From the NCBI GenBank assembly GCA_034933305.1, contig JAYFNU010000038.1, forward strand, positions 1 to 32,620: a stretch of 32,620 nucleotides of DNA. Direction: 5' to 3'. The translations under genes were made by a program, and so were the position numbers. Position 1 is the stretch's first letter. Each line of letters starts with the position of its first letter. The DNA is from JAYFNU01 sp034933305. Lineage in GTDB: Bacteria; Bacillota; Clostridia; Oscillospirales; Ruminococcaceae. The notes beneath the pieces were generated by a model. It had not been told where the DNA came from, did not search any database, and saw nothing but the letters and a program-made list of their open reading frames with translations. This document shows positions 1-7,320 of this stretch, in pieces.

Positions 1-2
1 GG

Positions 3-422
3 GCCGCCCGGGGGGGCGGTGTGGGGGAGGTGGCGCCGGCGCACCCCGGGGTGGAGCGCCACCGCGCGCTGCAGGCGGGCATCCTGTTCAACCTGTACCA
101 GTGCTACGAGGTGCTGTGCCGCGACGTCGGCGCGCCGCAGAAGATCATCGTCTCGGGCGGCATCCTCAATTCAAAGCAGTGGACGCAGATGGTCGCCGAC
201 ATTTTCGGCCATGAGATCGTGCTCGTCAAAAACATCAACGCGTCGTCCGTCGGCGCGGCGGTGCTCGGCGCGCACGCGGCGGGCGCGCTCGCCGATGTGA
301 CCGCCTATACGGCGGAGACCGACGGCGCGCGCACGGTGGCGCCCCGCGCGGAGCTGCGCGATTACTACCGCGAGCAGTACGCGCGGTATCTGCGCTGGTA
401 CAATTTTACGAAAACGGCGTAA
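3..422 (+). CDS. FGGY-family carbohydrate kinase, C-terminal fragment
   Basis: The gene enters from the left edge of the window, so only about the last 140 codons are visible. The reading frame is open to the edge, and the GTG at 21 is probably not the true start. The fragment carries the C-terminal ATPase-fold signature of FGGY sugar kinases: SGGILNSKQW followed by VADIFG and then a small-residue helix (SSVGAAVLGAHAAG). In this family, which includes gluconokinase, xylulokinase and glycerol kinase, that segment closes over ATP and the protein phosphorylates a sugar or polyol in the cytoplasm. The substrate cannot be read from this part because sugar specificity lies in the missing N-terminal domain. 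The family is clear; the exact enzyme is not. Confidence 0.8.
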   Translation, partial: AARGGGVGEVAPAHPGVERHRALQAGILFNLYQCYEVLCRDVGAPQKIIVSGGILNSKQWTQMVADIFGHEIVLVKNINASSVGAAVLGAHAAGALADVTAYTAETDGARTVAPRAELRDYYREQYARYLRWYNFTKTA

Positions 423-460
423 AAAGCGCCGCGCAGCGCCGGCCGCGCTGTCGTATGCGC

Positions 461-489
461 TTTACGATGCCCGCGGGATCTGTTATAAT
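461..489 (+). promoter_or_regulatory. Sigma-A-type promoter for the membrane protein gene at 536
   Basis: A TTTACG -35 box (461-466) and a perfect TATAAT -10 box (484-489) are separated by 17 bp. They lie between the kinase stop and the next start codon, giving a leader of about 40 nt. Confidence 0.7.
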
Positions 490-535
490 CACGTCATACG
501 AGACTGCCGGCGCTCGCCGGAGAAAGAGAAGAGAA

Positions 536-1582
536 ATGAAAACAGAGTCGCAACTGACACAGGCATACGAGGGCGGGCGCAAGAGTCTGCTGCTGATGAC
601 GATCTTCACGGCGGTGAACGTTGTGCTGGTGCTGCTGAAGGCCGACCTCTGGTTTCTGTTCACGGCCTTTTTCCCGTATGTCGCCGCTGCGTCGTCGGCC
701 TACGGCTTTCTCGGCATGCCGCAGGTGAGCTGCATCCTGCTGTGCTGCGTGCTGCCGGTGCTGCTGTGGGCGCTGTGCTGGCATCTGTCGGGCGACGGCC
801 ACGGCGTGTGGCTGAAGGTCGCGGCGGCCGCCTTCGGGCTCGACACCGTGTTCCTGCTCTTTTTTATGTTCACGGTCTCGTTCGATACCTCCTTCGCCTT
901 CGCCATCGGTTTCCATGCGCTCGTGCTGTGGGAGCTCATCCGGGCGGCGGTCGCCGGCCGGCATCTCGAGCGGCAGGAGTACGCGCCCGACACGGCGCCC
1001 GCGGCCATCCGCGCGGTCGACGACGGCCTTTTCGGCGCGCCGCCGCAGAGCGCCGCGGCGCAGGACGCGTCCGCGGCTCCCGCGCGGGAATACGGCGCGC
1101 AGACCGGCAGGATCTATACCTACGACCGGACTTACGCGAAGCAGAACCATGCCGATAAGACGCTGCCCCTCATCCTGACGGGCCTCGGCTGCATCGTCGG
1201 CTTCCTCGCCGTGATCACCGCGACGATCTATTTGTCGATCGACGTCTTCAAAATGAGCGACAACGGCTCGATGATCTTTATTTTCTCCGTCTTCGCCCTG
1301 CTCATCGCGCTGATCATTTTCATCGTCACGCGCTTCAATCCCTTCACGCAGGCCCGCCTGTTCAGTTACACGGCGGGCGAGCTCGGCGGGCTGCGCCGCT
1401 GCTCGGCGCTGCAGCCGGCGGCCGGCATGTCGATGGGCGATCTGCGCGTCGAAGCGGAGCGGCCCGATCGCTGGGTGGTGAGCTATGCGCGCGGCGCGGG
1501 CAAGCGCGCGCGGGCCGTCATCCCGAAGGCCTATCCGGGGCTCGAGGAATACATGGCCGGAACGGCGGTCGGCCAGCTGTAA
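536..1582 (+). CDS. Uncharacterised multi-pass membrane protein
   Basis: This 348-residue protein matches no family I recognise. The ATG at 536 follows a purine-rich GGAGAAAGAGAAGAG stretch and has its own promoter; the frame is open further upstream, but that would overlap the promoter. Hydrophobic segments lie near residues 17-36, 39-58, 62-84, 93-114 and 119-140. A soluble, Ala/Pro-rich loop of about 70 residues follows, then two more segments (210-234, 245-264) and a soluble C-terminal tail of about 80 residues. This suggests roughly seven membrane helices with a large loop in the middle. It is a single-gene unit, with a promoter in front and a strong terminator behind. No catalytic motif is visible, so no function is assigned. 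Confidence 0.75.
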   Translation: MKTESQLTQAYEGGRKSLLLMTIFTAVNVVLVLLKADLWFLFTAFFPYVAAASSAYGFLGMPQVSCILLCCVLPVLLWALCWHLSGDGHGVWLKVAAAAFGLDTVFLLFFMFTVSFDTSFAFAIGFHALVLWELIRAAVAGRHLERQEYAPDTAPAAIRAVDDGLFGAPPQSAAAQDASAAPAREYGAQTGRIYTYDRTYAKQNHADKTLPLILTGLGCIVGFLAVITATIYLSIDVFKMSDNGSMIFIFSVFALLIALIIFIVTRFNPFTQARLFSYTAGELGGLRRCSALQPAAGMSMGDLRVEAERPDRWVVSYARGAGKRARAVIPKAYPGLEEYMAGTAVGQL

Positions 1583-1598
1583 AAGATCCGTGCTGCAT

Positions 1599-1632
1599 AA
1601 AAAAGGCCGGCGCTTCTGCGCCGGCCTTTTTT
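1599..1632. terminator. Bidirectional Rho-independent terminator
   Basis: A perfect 9-bp stem (GGCCGGCGC / GCGCCGGCC) with a 4-nt loop is flanked by A6 on the left and T6 on the right. It can end both the plus-strand membrane gene and the convergent minus-strand operon. Confidence 0.9.
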
Positions 1633-1640
1633 GCGTTATC

Positions 1641-2315
1641 TTATTGTCCGATCGCGGCCCTGCCGCCGATGTTGACGCAGCGCACGAGGCGCGCGTCCGA
1701 AACGAGACCGCCGCGCTCGTCGATGACCGCCATTTCGCCCGAGGGGATGCCGTAGCCGACGGCGCCCTCGCCCGACAGCTCGACGGCCTTTTTGAGCTCG
1801 GGCCAGCCCTCCGCCTCGGCGTGCGTGTCGAAGATGTGATCCGCGAAGCCGAGACAGTCGAACAGCACGGCGTCGTCCGGGCGGTTGTCCTCGTCGTCCC
1901 AGTGGGGCCAGGCCTTCGAGAGCATGATCGTGCCGGCCGACAGGCCGACGAACTGTTTTCCGTCCTCGAGCAGCGCGCGCAGCAGCGCGCGGATGTCCTC
2001 CCCGAGCCCGCGCATGCCGTCCTCGACCTCGCCGCCGGAGACGAAGATGACGTCGCTTGCGCGCAGGATCTCCGCGGCCTTTTCGGGGTCGGCGCGCTTT
2101 CCCGCGAGCGGCGCGAGCGTCAGCGAGGCGGCCCCCGCCCTGGACAGCGGCGGCCAGAACCATTTCATGAAGCTGCGGTCGTCGCCGCTCGCCGTGCCGA
2201 TATAGGCGACGGCGGGGTGCGCGGCGCCGCTGCCGCGCAGCGCTTCGGCGAGCTGCTCCGCGAGGCGGCCGTTCTTTCCCGGGCCGCCGGCGAGAAGGTA
2301 GATTTTTTTACGCAT
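1641..2315 (-). CDS. Peptidase S51-family protein (dipeptidase E / cyanophycinase-like)
   Basis: The protein is 224 residues, about the usual length for peptidase E (alpha-aspartyl dipeptidase). Visible landmarks are an N-terminal glycine-rich strand (YLLAGGPG), FVSGG near residue 93, and the nucleophile elbow GLSAG with Ser126. The histidine in DTHAE (about 165) is the likely partner of a Ser-His-Glu triad. Family members are cytosolic serine peptidases that cut dipeptides or polymers with unusual amino acids (Asp-X, cyanophycin). It is the last gene of a four-gene operon and overlaps the preceding gene by 8 nt, so it is probably translationally coupled. Given the aminomutase and two ATP-dependent ligases upstream, it may trim or recycle an unusual peptide; that is inference. 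Confidence 0.8.
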   Translation of the reverse strand: MRKKIYLLAGGPGKNGRLAEQLAEALRGSGAAHPAVAYIGTASGDDRSFMKWFWPPLSRAGAASLTLAPLAGKRADPEKAAEILRASDVIFVSGGEVEDGMRGLGEDIRALLRALLEDGKQFVGLSAGTIMLSKAWPHWDDEDNRPDDAVLFDCLGFADHIFDTHAEAEGWPELKKAVELSGEGAVGYGIPSGEMAVIDERGGLVSDARLVRCVNIGGRAAIGQ

Positions 2316-3633
2316 GGGGGATCGCTCCTTTCGTCAGCGCCCAGTCGTCGAAGGGGAATACCGCGTGCGTGCGGCGATATTTTCCGCTCGGCCCGGGCAG
2401 GAGATCCTTGACGATGCTCACCGCGTAGCGGCCGTCCTCGCCGTACAGCTGCCGAAGGATCTCTTCGGCGCGGCGCACGGCGCCGTCGGCGCTGCCGCCG
2501 AGCCTGAGCTGCAGATCGTAGCTGTCCGTTGTCCGCTGTGTCAGCGCGTAGTCGCGGATGCCCGGCACGCCGGCCACGGCGGCGTCCGCCGCCGCGGTCG
2601 TCACGAGGCCGCCGCGCGTCGTGAACGTCGCGTTCGCCGCGCGCCCTTCGATGGCGTCGGCGACGAAGCCCCGCGCGTTGCCGCAGCCGCAGGGCGCCCC
2701 GCGGTGGACGCGCACGAGATCGCCGACGTCGAAGCGCAGGATGTACGCCCACGGGTTGCCGAACGTCGACACGGCGATGCGCCCGAGATCGGGGCCGCCG
2801 TATTCGTCCTTGAGCGGGAGAAAGTCGATGCGGCAGAAATCCGCGTTCTGGTGAAAGCGCCCGTCGGCGCAGCTGTCCATCACGAAGCCGGTCTCCGTCG
2901 TGCCGTAGGAGCTGACCGTCGGGCAGGAGAAGACGGCGCGAATGGCGGCAAGACTGACGAGAGAGGGGAGCTCGTAGGTAAAGGTGATGACGTCGGGCGT
3001 GTAGACCTCGGTGCCGTGGTCGAGCCAGTACCAGCAGCAGCGCGCGAGCAGCGACGGGTTCGCCTCGAGCACCGTCGGCCGGTATTCGGCGAGCTCGCGC
3101 GCGATGCGCTCGATGTGGGCGTCCTTCCAGCAAAGGATATTGGCCTTTTCGTTCAGATAAAGCAGATTCCCCATGATGCGGTGGCCCATGGGGAGATCCT
3201 CCTCGCAGCTGATGCCGACGTTGAGCGAGCTCGCGAGCGTCGCCTGCCGCGGCGGATAAGCGAGCGCCGCGAGGTGGGCGTTCAGCTTCCACGACGCGGC
3301 CTCGCCGGCGCGCCACCACGTCTGGTTCCAGAGGTTGACAACCTTTTCGCCGGTCGTGCCGGAGGTGAAGGTGTATTCGATCGCATCGTCCCGCAGACCC
3401 TGTTCCACATCGGTCCCCGCCGGCACGAGGCCGTCGGGAAAGCTCGCGCGCATGTTCGCCTTCGTGAGCACCGGAAGCGCCGCGAAGCGCTCGTCCGCGC
3501 TGCGGCCGGGGCCCGGATCGAACCGTTTCCAGCGGTCGCGGTAAAAGGGGACGGCGCTGAGCGCGCTGTCAAGCAGCGCGGCGGATCGCTCTTCGGAGGA
3601 TTGCGCGCATCGGTGGTCTTCGGGACAAGTCAT
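2308..3633 (-). CDS. PaaK-like adenylate-forming enzyme (AMP-binding ligase)
   Basis: A 441-residue member of the phenylacetate-CoA ligase/CapK-like branch of adenylating enzymes. The phosphate-binding loop FTSGTTGEK is at about residues 89-97, the adenine motif SYGTTE at about 242-247, and RFDVGD, which holds the ribose-binding aspartate, at about 300-305. A CGCG cluster (about 315-318), common in PaaK relatives, follows. The C-terminal lysine is in PSGKYRR near residue 416. Such enzymes activate a carboxylic acid with ATP and pass it to CoA or another nucleophile. The acid used here is unknown; in this operon an amino acid is plausible. Its ATG forms an ATGA overlap with the aminomutase stop, so the two proteins are expected in similar amounts. 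Confidence 0.8.
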   Translation of the reverse strand: MTCPEDHRCAQSSEERSAALLDSALSAVPFYRDRWKRFDPGPGRSADERFAALPVLTKANMRASFPDGLVPAGTDVEQGLRDDAIEYTFTSGTTGEKVVNLWNQTWWRAGEAASWKLNAHLAALAYPPRQATLASSLNVGISCEEDLPMGHRIMGNLLYLNEKANILCWKDAHIERIARELAEYRPTVLEANPSLLARCCWYWLDHGTEVYTPDVITFTYELPSLVSLAAIRAVFSCPTVSSYGTTETGFVMDSCADGRFHQNADFCRIDFLPLKDEYGGPDLGRIAVSTFGNPWAYILRFDVGDLVRVHRGAPCGCGNARGFVADAIEGRAANATFTTRGGLVTTAAADAAVAGVPGIRDYALTQRTTDSYDLQLRLGGSADGAVRRAEEILRQLYGEDGRYAVSIVKDLLPGPSGKYRRTHAVFPFDDWALTKGAIPHA

Positions 3634-4766
3634 TCTTTCTTTTCCTTTTCTGCTGCGGGGACGGCGGGCGCGGGCTGCGGATAGCGATAGATCCCGCCGG
3701 CGTAGTTCTCGAGAACGTACTCCTTTTCGTTGCGGGATACGACGTAGTCGTAGCAGACCGGCACCTTTCCGCCGCCGCCGGGGGCGTCGATGACGAATTT
3801 CGGAACGGCGAAGCCGGAGATGTACCCCTGCAGGGCGTGGATGATCTCAACGCCGGTCTCGACGGTCGTGCGGAAATGCGAGATGCCCCTCGACAGATCG
3901 CACTGGTAGAGATAATACGGGCGCACTCTGTTATGTACGAGCTTGAGCATGAGCTCCTTCATCGTCGCCGCGTTGTCGTTGATGCCCTTGAGCAGCACCG
4001 TCTGGTTGCCCAGCGGGATGCCGGCGTCGGCGATGCGCTGACAGGCCTGCGCCGCTTCGGGCGTGACCTCGCGCGGGTGGTTGAAGTGGGTGTTGATCCA
4101 GATGGGCTGATATTTTTTGAGCATCGACAGCAGCTCGTCGTCGATGCGCATGGGCAGCACGACGGGCACGCGCGTGCCGATGCGGATGATGTCGACGTGT
4201 TCGATCTCGCGCAGCTTCCGGATGATCTCCTCGAGCCGTGCGGTCGACAGTGTGAGCGGGTCGCCGCCCGAAATGAGGACGTCGCGGATCTCCTCGTGCG
4301 CCCGGATGTAGCCGAGCGCCGTCTCGAGCTCCGCGTTGCTGATCGCGCAGTCCTCCTCGCCGACCATGCGCCGGCGCGTGCAGTGCCGGCAGTAGGCCGA
4401 GCATTCCATCGTGACGAGGAACAGCACGCGGTCGGGATAGCGGTGGACGACGTGCGGCACGGGGCTGTCGCCGTCCTCGTTGAGCGGGTCGATGAGGTCG
4501 TTGCCGCACGGCAGCGTCTCCTGGATGGAGGGGATGCACTGCATGCGCACGGGGTCGTGCGGATCGGTCGGGTCGATGAGGGACAGGTAATAGGGCGTGA
4601 CGGCCATGCGGAACAGCTGCAGGACCTGCGTGATGTCGGCTTTTTCCTGCGCGCCGACGGGCAGCCAGCGGCCGAGCGATTCGGCGTCGGTGATGCGGTG
4701 GCGCAGCTGCCAGTGCCAGTCGTTCCACTCGGGCACGTTCATCTCGAATTCTTCCGTGCGCGTCAT
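3630..4766 (-). CDS. kamA: Lysine 2,3-aminomutase-family radical SAM enzyme (short form, no zinc site)
   Basis: A 378-residue radical SAM enzyme that should interconvert L-lysine and beta-lysine using a 4Fe-4S cluster, SAM and PLP. The cluster motif is C122-S-A-Y-C126-R-H-C129. The PLP lysine is K334 in APGGGGK. D290 (YQCD) and D327 (VIDAPG) correspond to D293 and D330 of the clostridial enzyme, which bind the lysine epsilon-amino group; the glutamate aminomutase changes both. That argues for lysine. The protein stops about 40 residues early compared with the 416-residue clostridial enzyme and lacks its C-terminal zinc cysteines, and the partner cysteine (C268) is asparagine here. The ATG at 4766 makes a 4-nt overlap with the upstream ATP-grasp gene. 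Comparison positions are from memory of the family. Confidence 0.88.
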   Translation of the reverse strand: MTRTEEFEMNVPEWNDWHWQLRHRITDAESLGRWLPVGAQEKADITQVLQLFRMAVTPYYLSLIDPTDPHDPVRMQCIPSIQETLPCGNDLIDPLNEDGDSPVPHVVHRYPDRVLFLVTMECSAYCRHCTRRRMVGEEDCAISNAELETALGYIRAHEEIRDVLISGGDPLTLSTARLEEIIRKLREIEHVDIIRIGTRVPVVLPMRIDDELLSMLKKYQPIWINTHFNHPREVTPEAAQACQRIADAGIPLGNQTVLLKGINDNAATMKELMLKLVHNRVRPYYLYQCDLSRGISHFRTTVETGVEIIHALQGYISGFAVPKFVIDAPGGGGKVPVCYDYVVSRNEKEYVLENYAGGIYRYPQPAPAVPAAEKEKKE

Positions 4767-5788
4767 AGCCGCACCCCCAGCCGCTGCGCGGCGGCTTCGC
4801 AGATCCCGCAGACGAGCGCGTCGTAATCGAGGCCCGCGGCCTCGGCGGTCATCGGCAGATCGCTGTAGCCCGGCGCGAGGCCGGGCAGGGGATTGATCTC
4901 GAGAAAGCAGGGTTCGCCGGCGGCGTCCATGCGCAGGTCGACCCGCGCGACGTCGCGGCAGCCGAGCGCGTCGAACGCCTTCGACGCCGCTTCGGTGAGC
5001 TGCGCCGCCTCGCGGGCGGTGAGCTTCGCGGGGCACTCGTAGCGCACGTGCTGTTTGTAGTTGCACTTTACCTCATAGGAATACACCTTGAATGTCCGCT
5101 GGGTGCTGCCGTTGTAGATGATCTCCATGGGGGGGAAGATCCGCCTGTCCGCCCCGTTGCCGAGGATGCCGACGGTGAATTCCCGCCCGGGCAGGTACTC
5201 TTCGACGAGCAGACTGCCGCAGCCGGGCAGATCGCGCGCGAGCAGCCGCGCGAGCTCCGCCTGATCGACGGCGATACAGTCCTCGGAGATGCCCTTGCCC
5301 GATCCTTCGGCGTTCGGCTTGACGATGACGGGGTAATGCAGCCCCGCCGGGATATCCTTTGCGTCTGCAACGACCGCGCTCGCCGCCGTGCGCACACCGC
5401 AGGCGCCGACGAGGCGCTTGCACATGAGCTTGTCGAGCGAGACGCCCAGCGCGACGGCGTCGCTGCCGGTGTAGGGGATGCCCAGCATCTCCAGCAGCGC
5501 GGGCACCTGCGCTTCGCGCGAGCGGCCGCGGCTGCCCTCGGCGATGTTGTAGGCCATCGTGATGCCGCTGTCGCGGATCGCCTGCGGCAGATCCGGCCCG
5601 GCTTCGAGGACGACCGTGTCGACGCCGTGCCGCACGAGCGCGGCGCGGATCGCCTCGACGGTCGCGGGGGCGTCGAATTCCGCTTCTTCGTCGGCGGTTT
5701 CTCCCGCCGCGTGCGGGTGCTTGATATTGCAGATGAGGCCGAGTTTTACCCGCTTCGGGGCAGGTAAGGGGTTCTCCGATTCTTCCAT
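4763..5788 (-). CDS. D-alanine-D-alanine ligase-like ATP-grasp enzyme
   Basis: This 341-residue protein has the D-Ala-D-Ala ligase layout: an N-terminal domain with NIAEGSRGRSREAQ and IPYTGSD (about 81-110), the ATP-grasp segment VIVKPNAEGSGKG (about 154-166), VEEYLPGREFTVGIL (about 195-209), and the metal-binding EINPLPGL near the C-terminus. The start at 5788 is preceded by CGGAG with good spacing; an upstream in-frame ATG at 5839 lacks this. It is first of four overlapping genes ending with an S51 peptidase, far from any visible cell-wall genes, and the next gene is a lysine aminomutase. It is therefore more likely a specialised amino-acid or dipeptide ligase than the housekeeping Ddl, although a Ddl role cannot be excluded. 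Confidence 0.8.
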   Translation of the reverse strand: MEESENPLPAPKRVKLGLICNIKHPHAAGETADEEAEFDAPATVEAIRAALVRHGVDTVVLEAGPDLPQAIRDSGITMAYNIAEGSRGRSREAQVPALLEMLGIPYTGSDAVALGVSLDKLMCKRLVGACGVRTAASAVVADAKDIPAGLHYPVIVKPNAEGSGKGISEDCIAVDQAELARLLARDLPGCGSLLVEEYLPGREFTVGILGNGADRRIFPPMEIIYNGSTQRTFKVYSYEVKCNYKQHVRYECPAKLTAREAAQLTEAASKAFDALGCRDVARVDLRMDAAGEPCFLEINPLPGLAPGYSDLPMTAEAAGLDYDALVCGICEAAAQRLGVRL

Positions 5789-5902
5789 TTCTGTCTCCGG
5801 TATTTTTATATTGCGGCGTTGCCGCTGTGAACACAACAACGGGACGCGCGCGGCGGCGCAAAGGGCTTGTGCCCGGCCGCGGCGGGATTAATTTCCTCAA
5901 TC

Positions 5903-5930
5903 ATTCTATCATCGTGAACACAAAATGCAA
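5903..5930 (-). promoter_or_regulatory. Candidate promoter of the ATP-grasp/aminomutase operon
   Basis: On the minus strand a TTGCAT box (5925-5930) and a TAGAAT -10 box (5903-5908) are 16 bp apart in the only AT-rich patch upstream of the operon. The -35 box is weak, so activation by another factor is possible. Confidence 0.45.
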
Positions 5931-5938
5931 TATATAAT

Positions 5939-5955
5939 TGTGAATGATTTTCACA
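5939..5955. repeat. Inverted repeat upstream of the operon promoter
   Basis: TGTGAA and TTCACA form 6-bp arms around a 5-nt centre, just upstream of the candidate -35 box. It could be a regulator site, but no regulator gene lies beside it. Confidence 0.3.
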
Positions 5956-6168
5956 CATTTTTTTCGCGGGAAAAACGGTGCCCCGCGCGCCCGAAAACAG
6001 CGCGCCCCGCGGGGAAAAACGCGCGGCGCGCGGGGCGGCCCGCGGCGCTTGTGCGAAGCCGCGAAAAAGGGCATGCGCTGTATCCGGAGCCGGCGTCGGG
6101 CGGAACGCCCGGGGATCATCGAATGCCCGTTCCGGCGCATGACGGCGCGGAATCCGGATGCGGTAAAT

Positions 6169-6201
6169 AAAAAGAGGATGCCGGAAGGCATCCTCTTTTT
6201 T
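6169..6201. terminator. Bidirectional Rho-independent terminator
   Basis: The arms AAAAAGAGGATGCC and GGCATCCTCTTTTT pair perfectly around a GGAA loop. It lies directly after the minus-strand gene ending at 6230, whose transcript it most likely ends. Confidence 0.9.
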
Positions 6202-6229
6202 CATGCGGACGCGCGGGCGCGCCCGCGCG

Positions 6230-6838
6230 CTATTTTCCGCTTTCCGCCATGACGGCGAGGATCTCGTCGATCGTTTTGTACACGCGGTTGTCGACGAGCC
6301 CGCCGACGAAATTGTTGAGGCGGAAGGATTCGTTGTAGTAATTGCGGACGTCGCTCTTGTAGAGCGCGAGCTTCTTTCCCCATCCGTAGCCCAGCCCGAT
6401 CTCCGCGGCGGTGCCGGAATCGATCTCGATGCCGTTGCAGTTGACGACGAGCCAGCTGCAAAGCCGGATCGCCTTCAGGTCCATATAATAGCACGCGGCC
6501 TTCACGAGCACAGAGCTCTTGTTGGTGATGACGATCTCCTGCGGCAGGAAGGTGGTATAGCCGGCGGCGCGCAGGCGGTCGGAGTTGAGCTGGTTGGTAT
6601 AGCGGTCGCCCTCGTTGAACAGCGGCCCCGCCATGTAGACGGGGACCTTGCCGTCCTCGTAGGGATGGATGTATTTGTCAAGCGCAGCGACGGTCTCGGC
6701 GTCGGTGATCTCCTGCATGTCCGGGCGGAACGCAAAACACGCCTCGCCGTACTTTTCGACAAAAACGGGATGGCAGACGCCGCCGGCGGCATATACCGCA
6801 AACAGGGGATCGGTGTTGTTTCCGAGATAATACTTCAT
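6230..6838 (-). CDS. Nucleoside 2-deoxyribosyltransferase-family protein
   Basis: A 202-residue protein. The ATG at 6838 has an AAAGGG site about 9 nt upstream. Its first 60 residues are an extension not typical of the short enzymes. The catalytic fold follows: VYMAGPLFN (about 67-75) and NGIEIDSGTAAEIGLGYGWGKK (about 135-156, read here as separate motifs: D140, GTAAEIG with Glu146, GWGKK). In characterised deoxyribosyltransferases the glutamate attacks the glycosidic carbon and the enzyme swaps or hydrolyses nucleobases. It is transcribed away from the HTH-HD-SLOG-TIR operon with a shared 236-bp control region. Related Rossmann-like domains occur in nucleotide-based immune systems, so a role in making or removing a signal nucleotide is possible. 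Plain nucleotide salvage is the alternative. Confidence 0.78.
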   Translation of the reverse strand: MKYYLGNNTDPLFAVYAAGGVCHPVFVEKYGEACFAFRPDMQEITDAETVAALDKYIHPYEDGKVPVYMAGPLFNEGDRYTNQLNSDRLRAAGYTTFLPQEIVITNKSSVLVKAACYYMDLKAIRLCSWLVVNCNGIEIDSGTAAEIGLGYGWGKKLALYKSDVRNYYNESFRLNNFVGGLVDNRVYKTIDEILAVMAESGK

Positions 6839-6910
6839 GGCAGGCACCCTTTCCGCATATTCGATGGTTTTGATCCGCGCCCCGGCCGCGCGGGGCGCGG
6901 GACACTTCAT

Positions 6911-6939
6911 AATATACCGCAGATCCGCCCGCTCCGCAA
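6911..6939 (-). promoter_or_regulatory. Candidate promoter of the deoxyribosyltransferase gene
   Basis: On the minus strand TTGCGG (6934-6939) and TATATT (6911-6916) are 17 bp apart, giving a leader of about 65 nt. Confidence 0.45.
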
Positions 6940-7007
6940 GCATTCCGGCGCCCGTCCTGGATCGCGCAGCCGCGCGGCGCACTTTCGCACAAACAGGAGA
7001 AAGACTC

Positions 7008-7036
7008 TTGAAAACCGGGATGATTACTGGTATGCT
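7008..7036 (+). promoter_or_regulatory. Strong extended -10 promoter of the TIR/SLOG operon
   Basis: TTGAAA (7008-7013) and TATGCT (7031-7036) are exactly 17 bp apart, and TGG directly precedes the -10 box (extended -10). The expected transcript start is near 7043, about 30 nt before the HTH gene. It is the best promoter in the divergent region. Confidence 0.7.
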
Positions 7037-7074
7037 TTCCATATAAACTGATGCGATGAAAGGGCGATGTTTGA

Positions 7075-7320
7075 ATGGCGATCTCGTATAATCGAATGTG
7101 GAAACTGCTGGTGGATAAGAAAATGAGCAAGGCGGATCTGCGGAAGGCGGCGTCCGTCGCGCCGAACACGATGACAAAGCTGCGCAGGGACGAACCGGTG
7201 AATCTCGTGATCCTTGAGCGGATCTGCGGAGTGCTCGCCTGCGATTCCGGGGACATCATGCACTATATAGATGAGCCGGCGGCGAAGACCGGCGAAGGCG
7301 GTGAGGCGGATGGGATATAG
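7075..7320 (+). CDS. Small XRE/Cro-C1-type HTH regulator
   Basis: This 81-residue protein is almost entirely one helix-turn-helix domain of the short Cro/C1 type. It reads MSKADLRKAA, then SVAPNTMTKLRR as the turn and recognition helix, then LVILERICGVL and a final YI.. segment. It has no sensor domain. It is the first gene of the operon and the HD-RyR gene starts inside its last codons, so it is co-transcribed with the system and probably represses or tunes the divergent promoters around 6911-7036. Repression and its target are inference. An AAAGGG site lies upstream of the ATG with a rather long spacing. Confidence 0.8.
   Translation: MAISYNRMWKLLVDKKMSKADLRKAASVAPNTMTKLRRDEPVNLVILERICGVLACDSGDIMHYIDEPAAKTGEGGEADGI

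Larger units (their letters stand above)
5789..6229. other. Intergenic region between two minus-strand units, no gene seen
   Basis: These 441 bases hold the leader and promoter of the ATP-grasp operon on the right side of its start, a small inverted repeat at 5939-5955, a GC-rich stretch (5956-6168) without convincing coding or RNA structure, and the terminator at 6169-6201. The leader of about 108 nt contains a small hairpin (GCGGC AAC GCCGC, minus strand) but matches no riboswitch I recognise. Confidence 0.5.

Noticed and set aside
5789..5900. Riboswitch in the leader of the ATP-grasp operon
   Set aside because: The leader is only about 108 nt and shows none of the conserved core motifs of lysine or other riboswitches I know.
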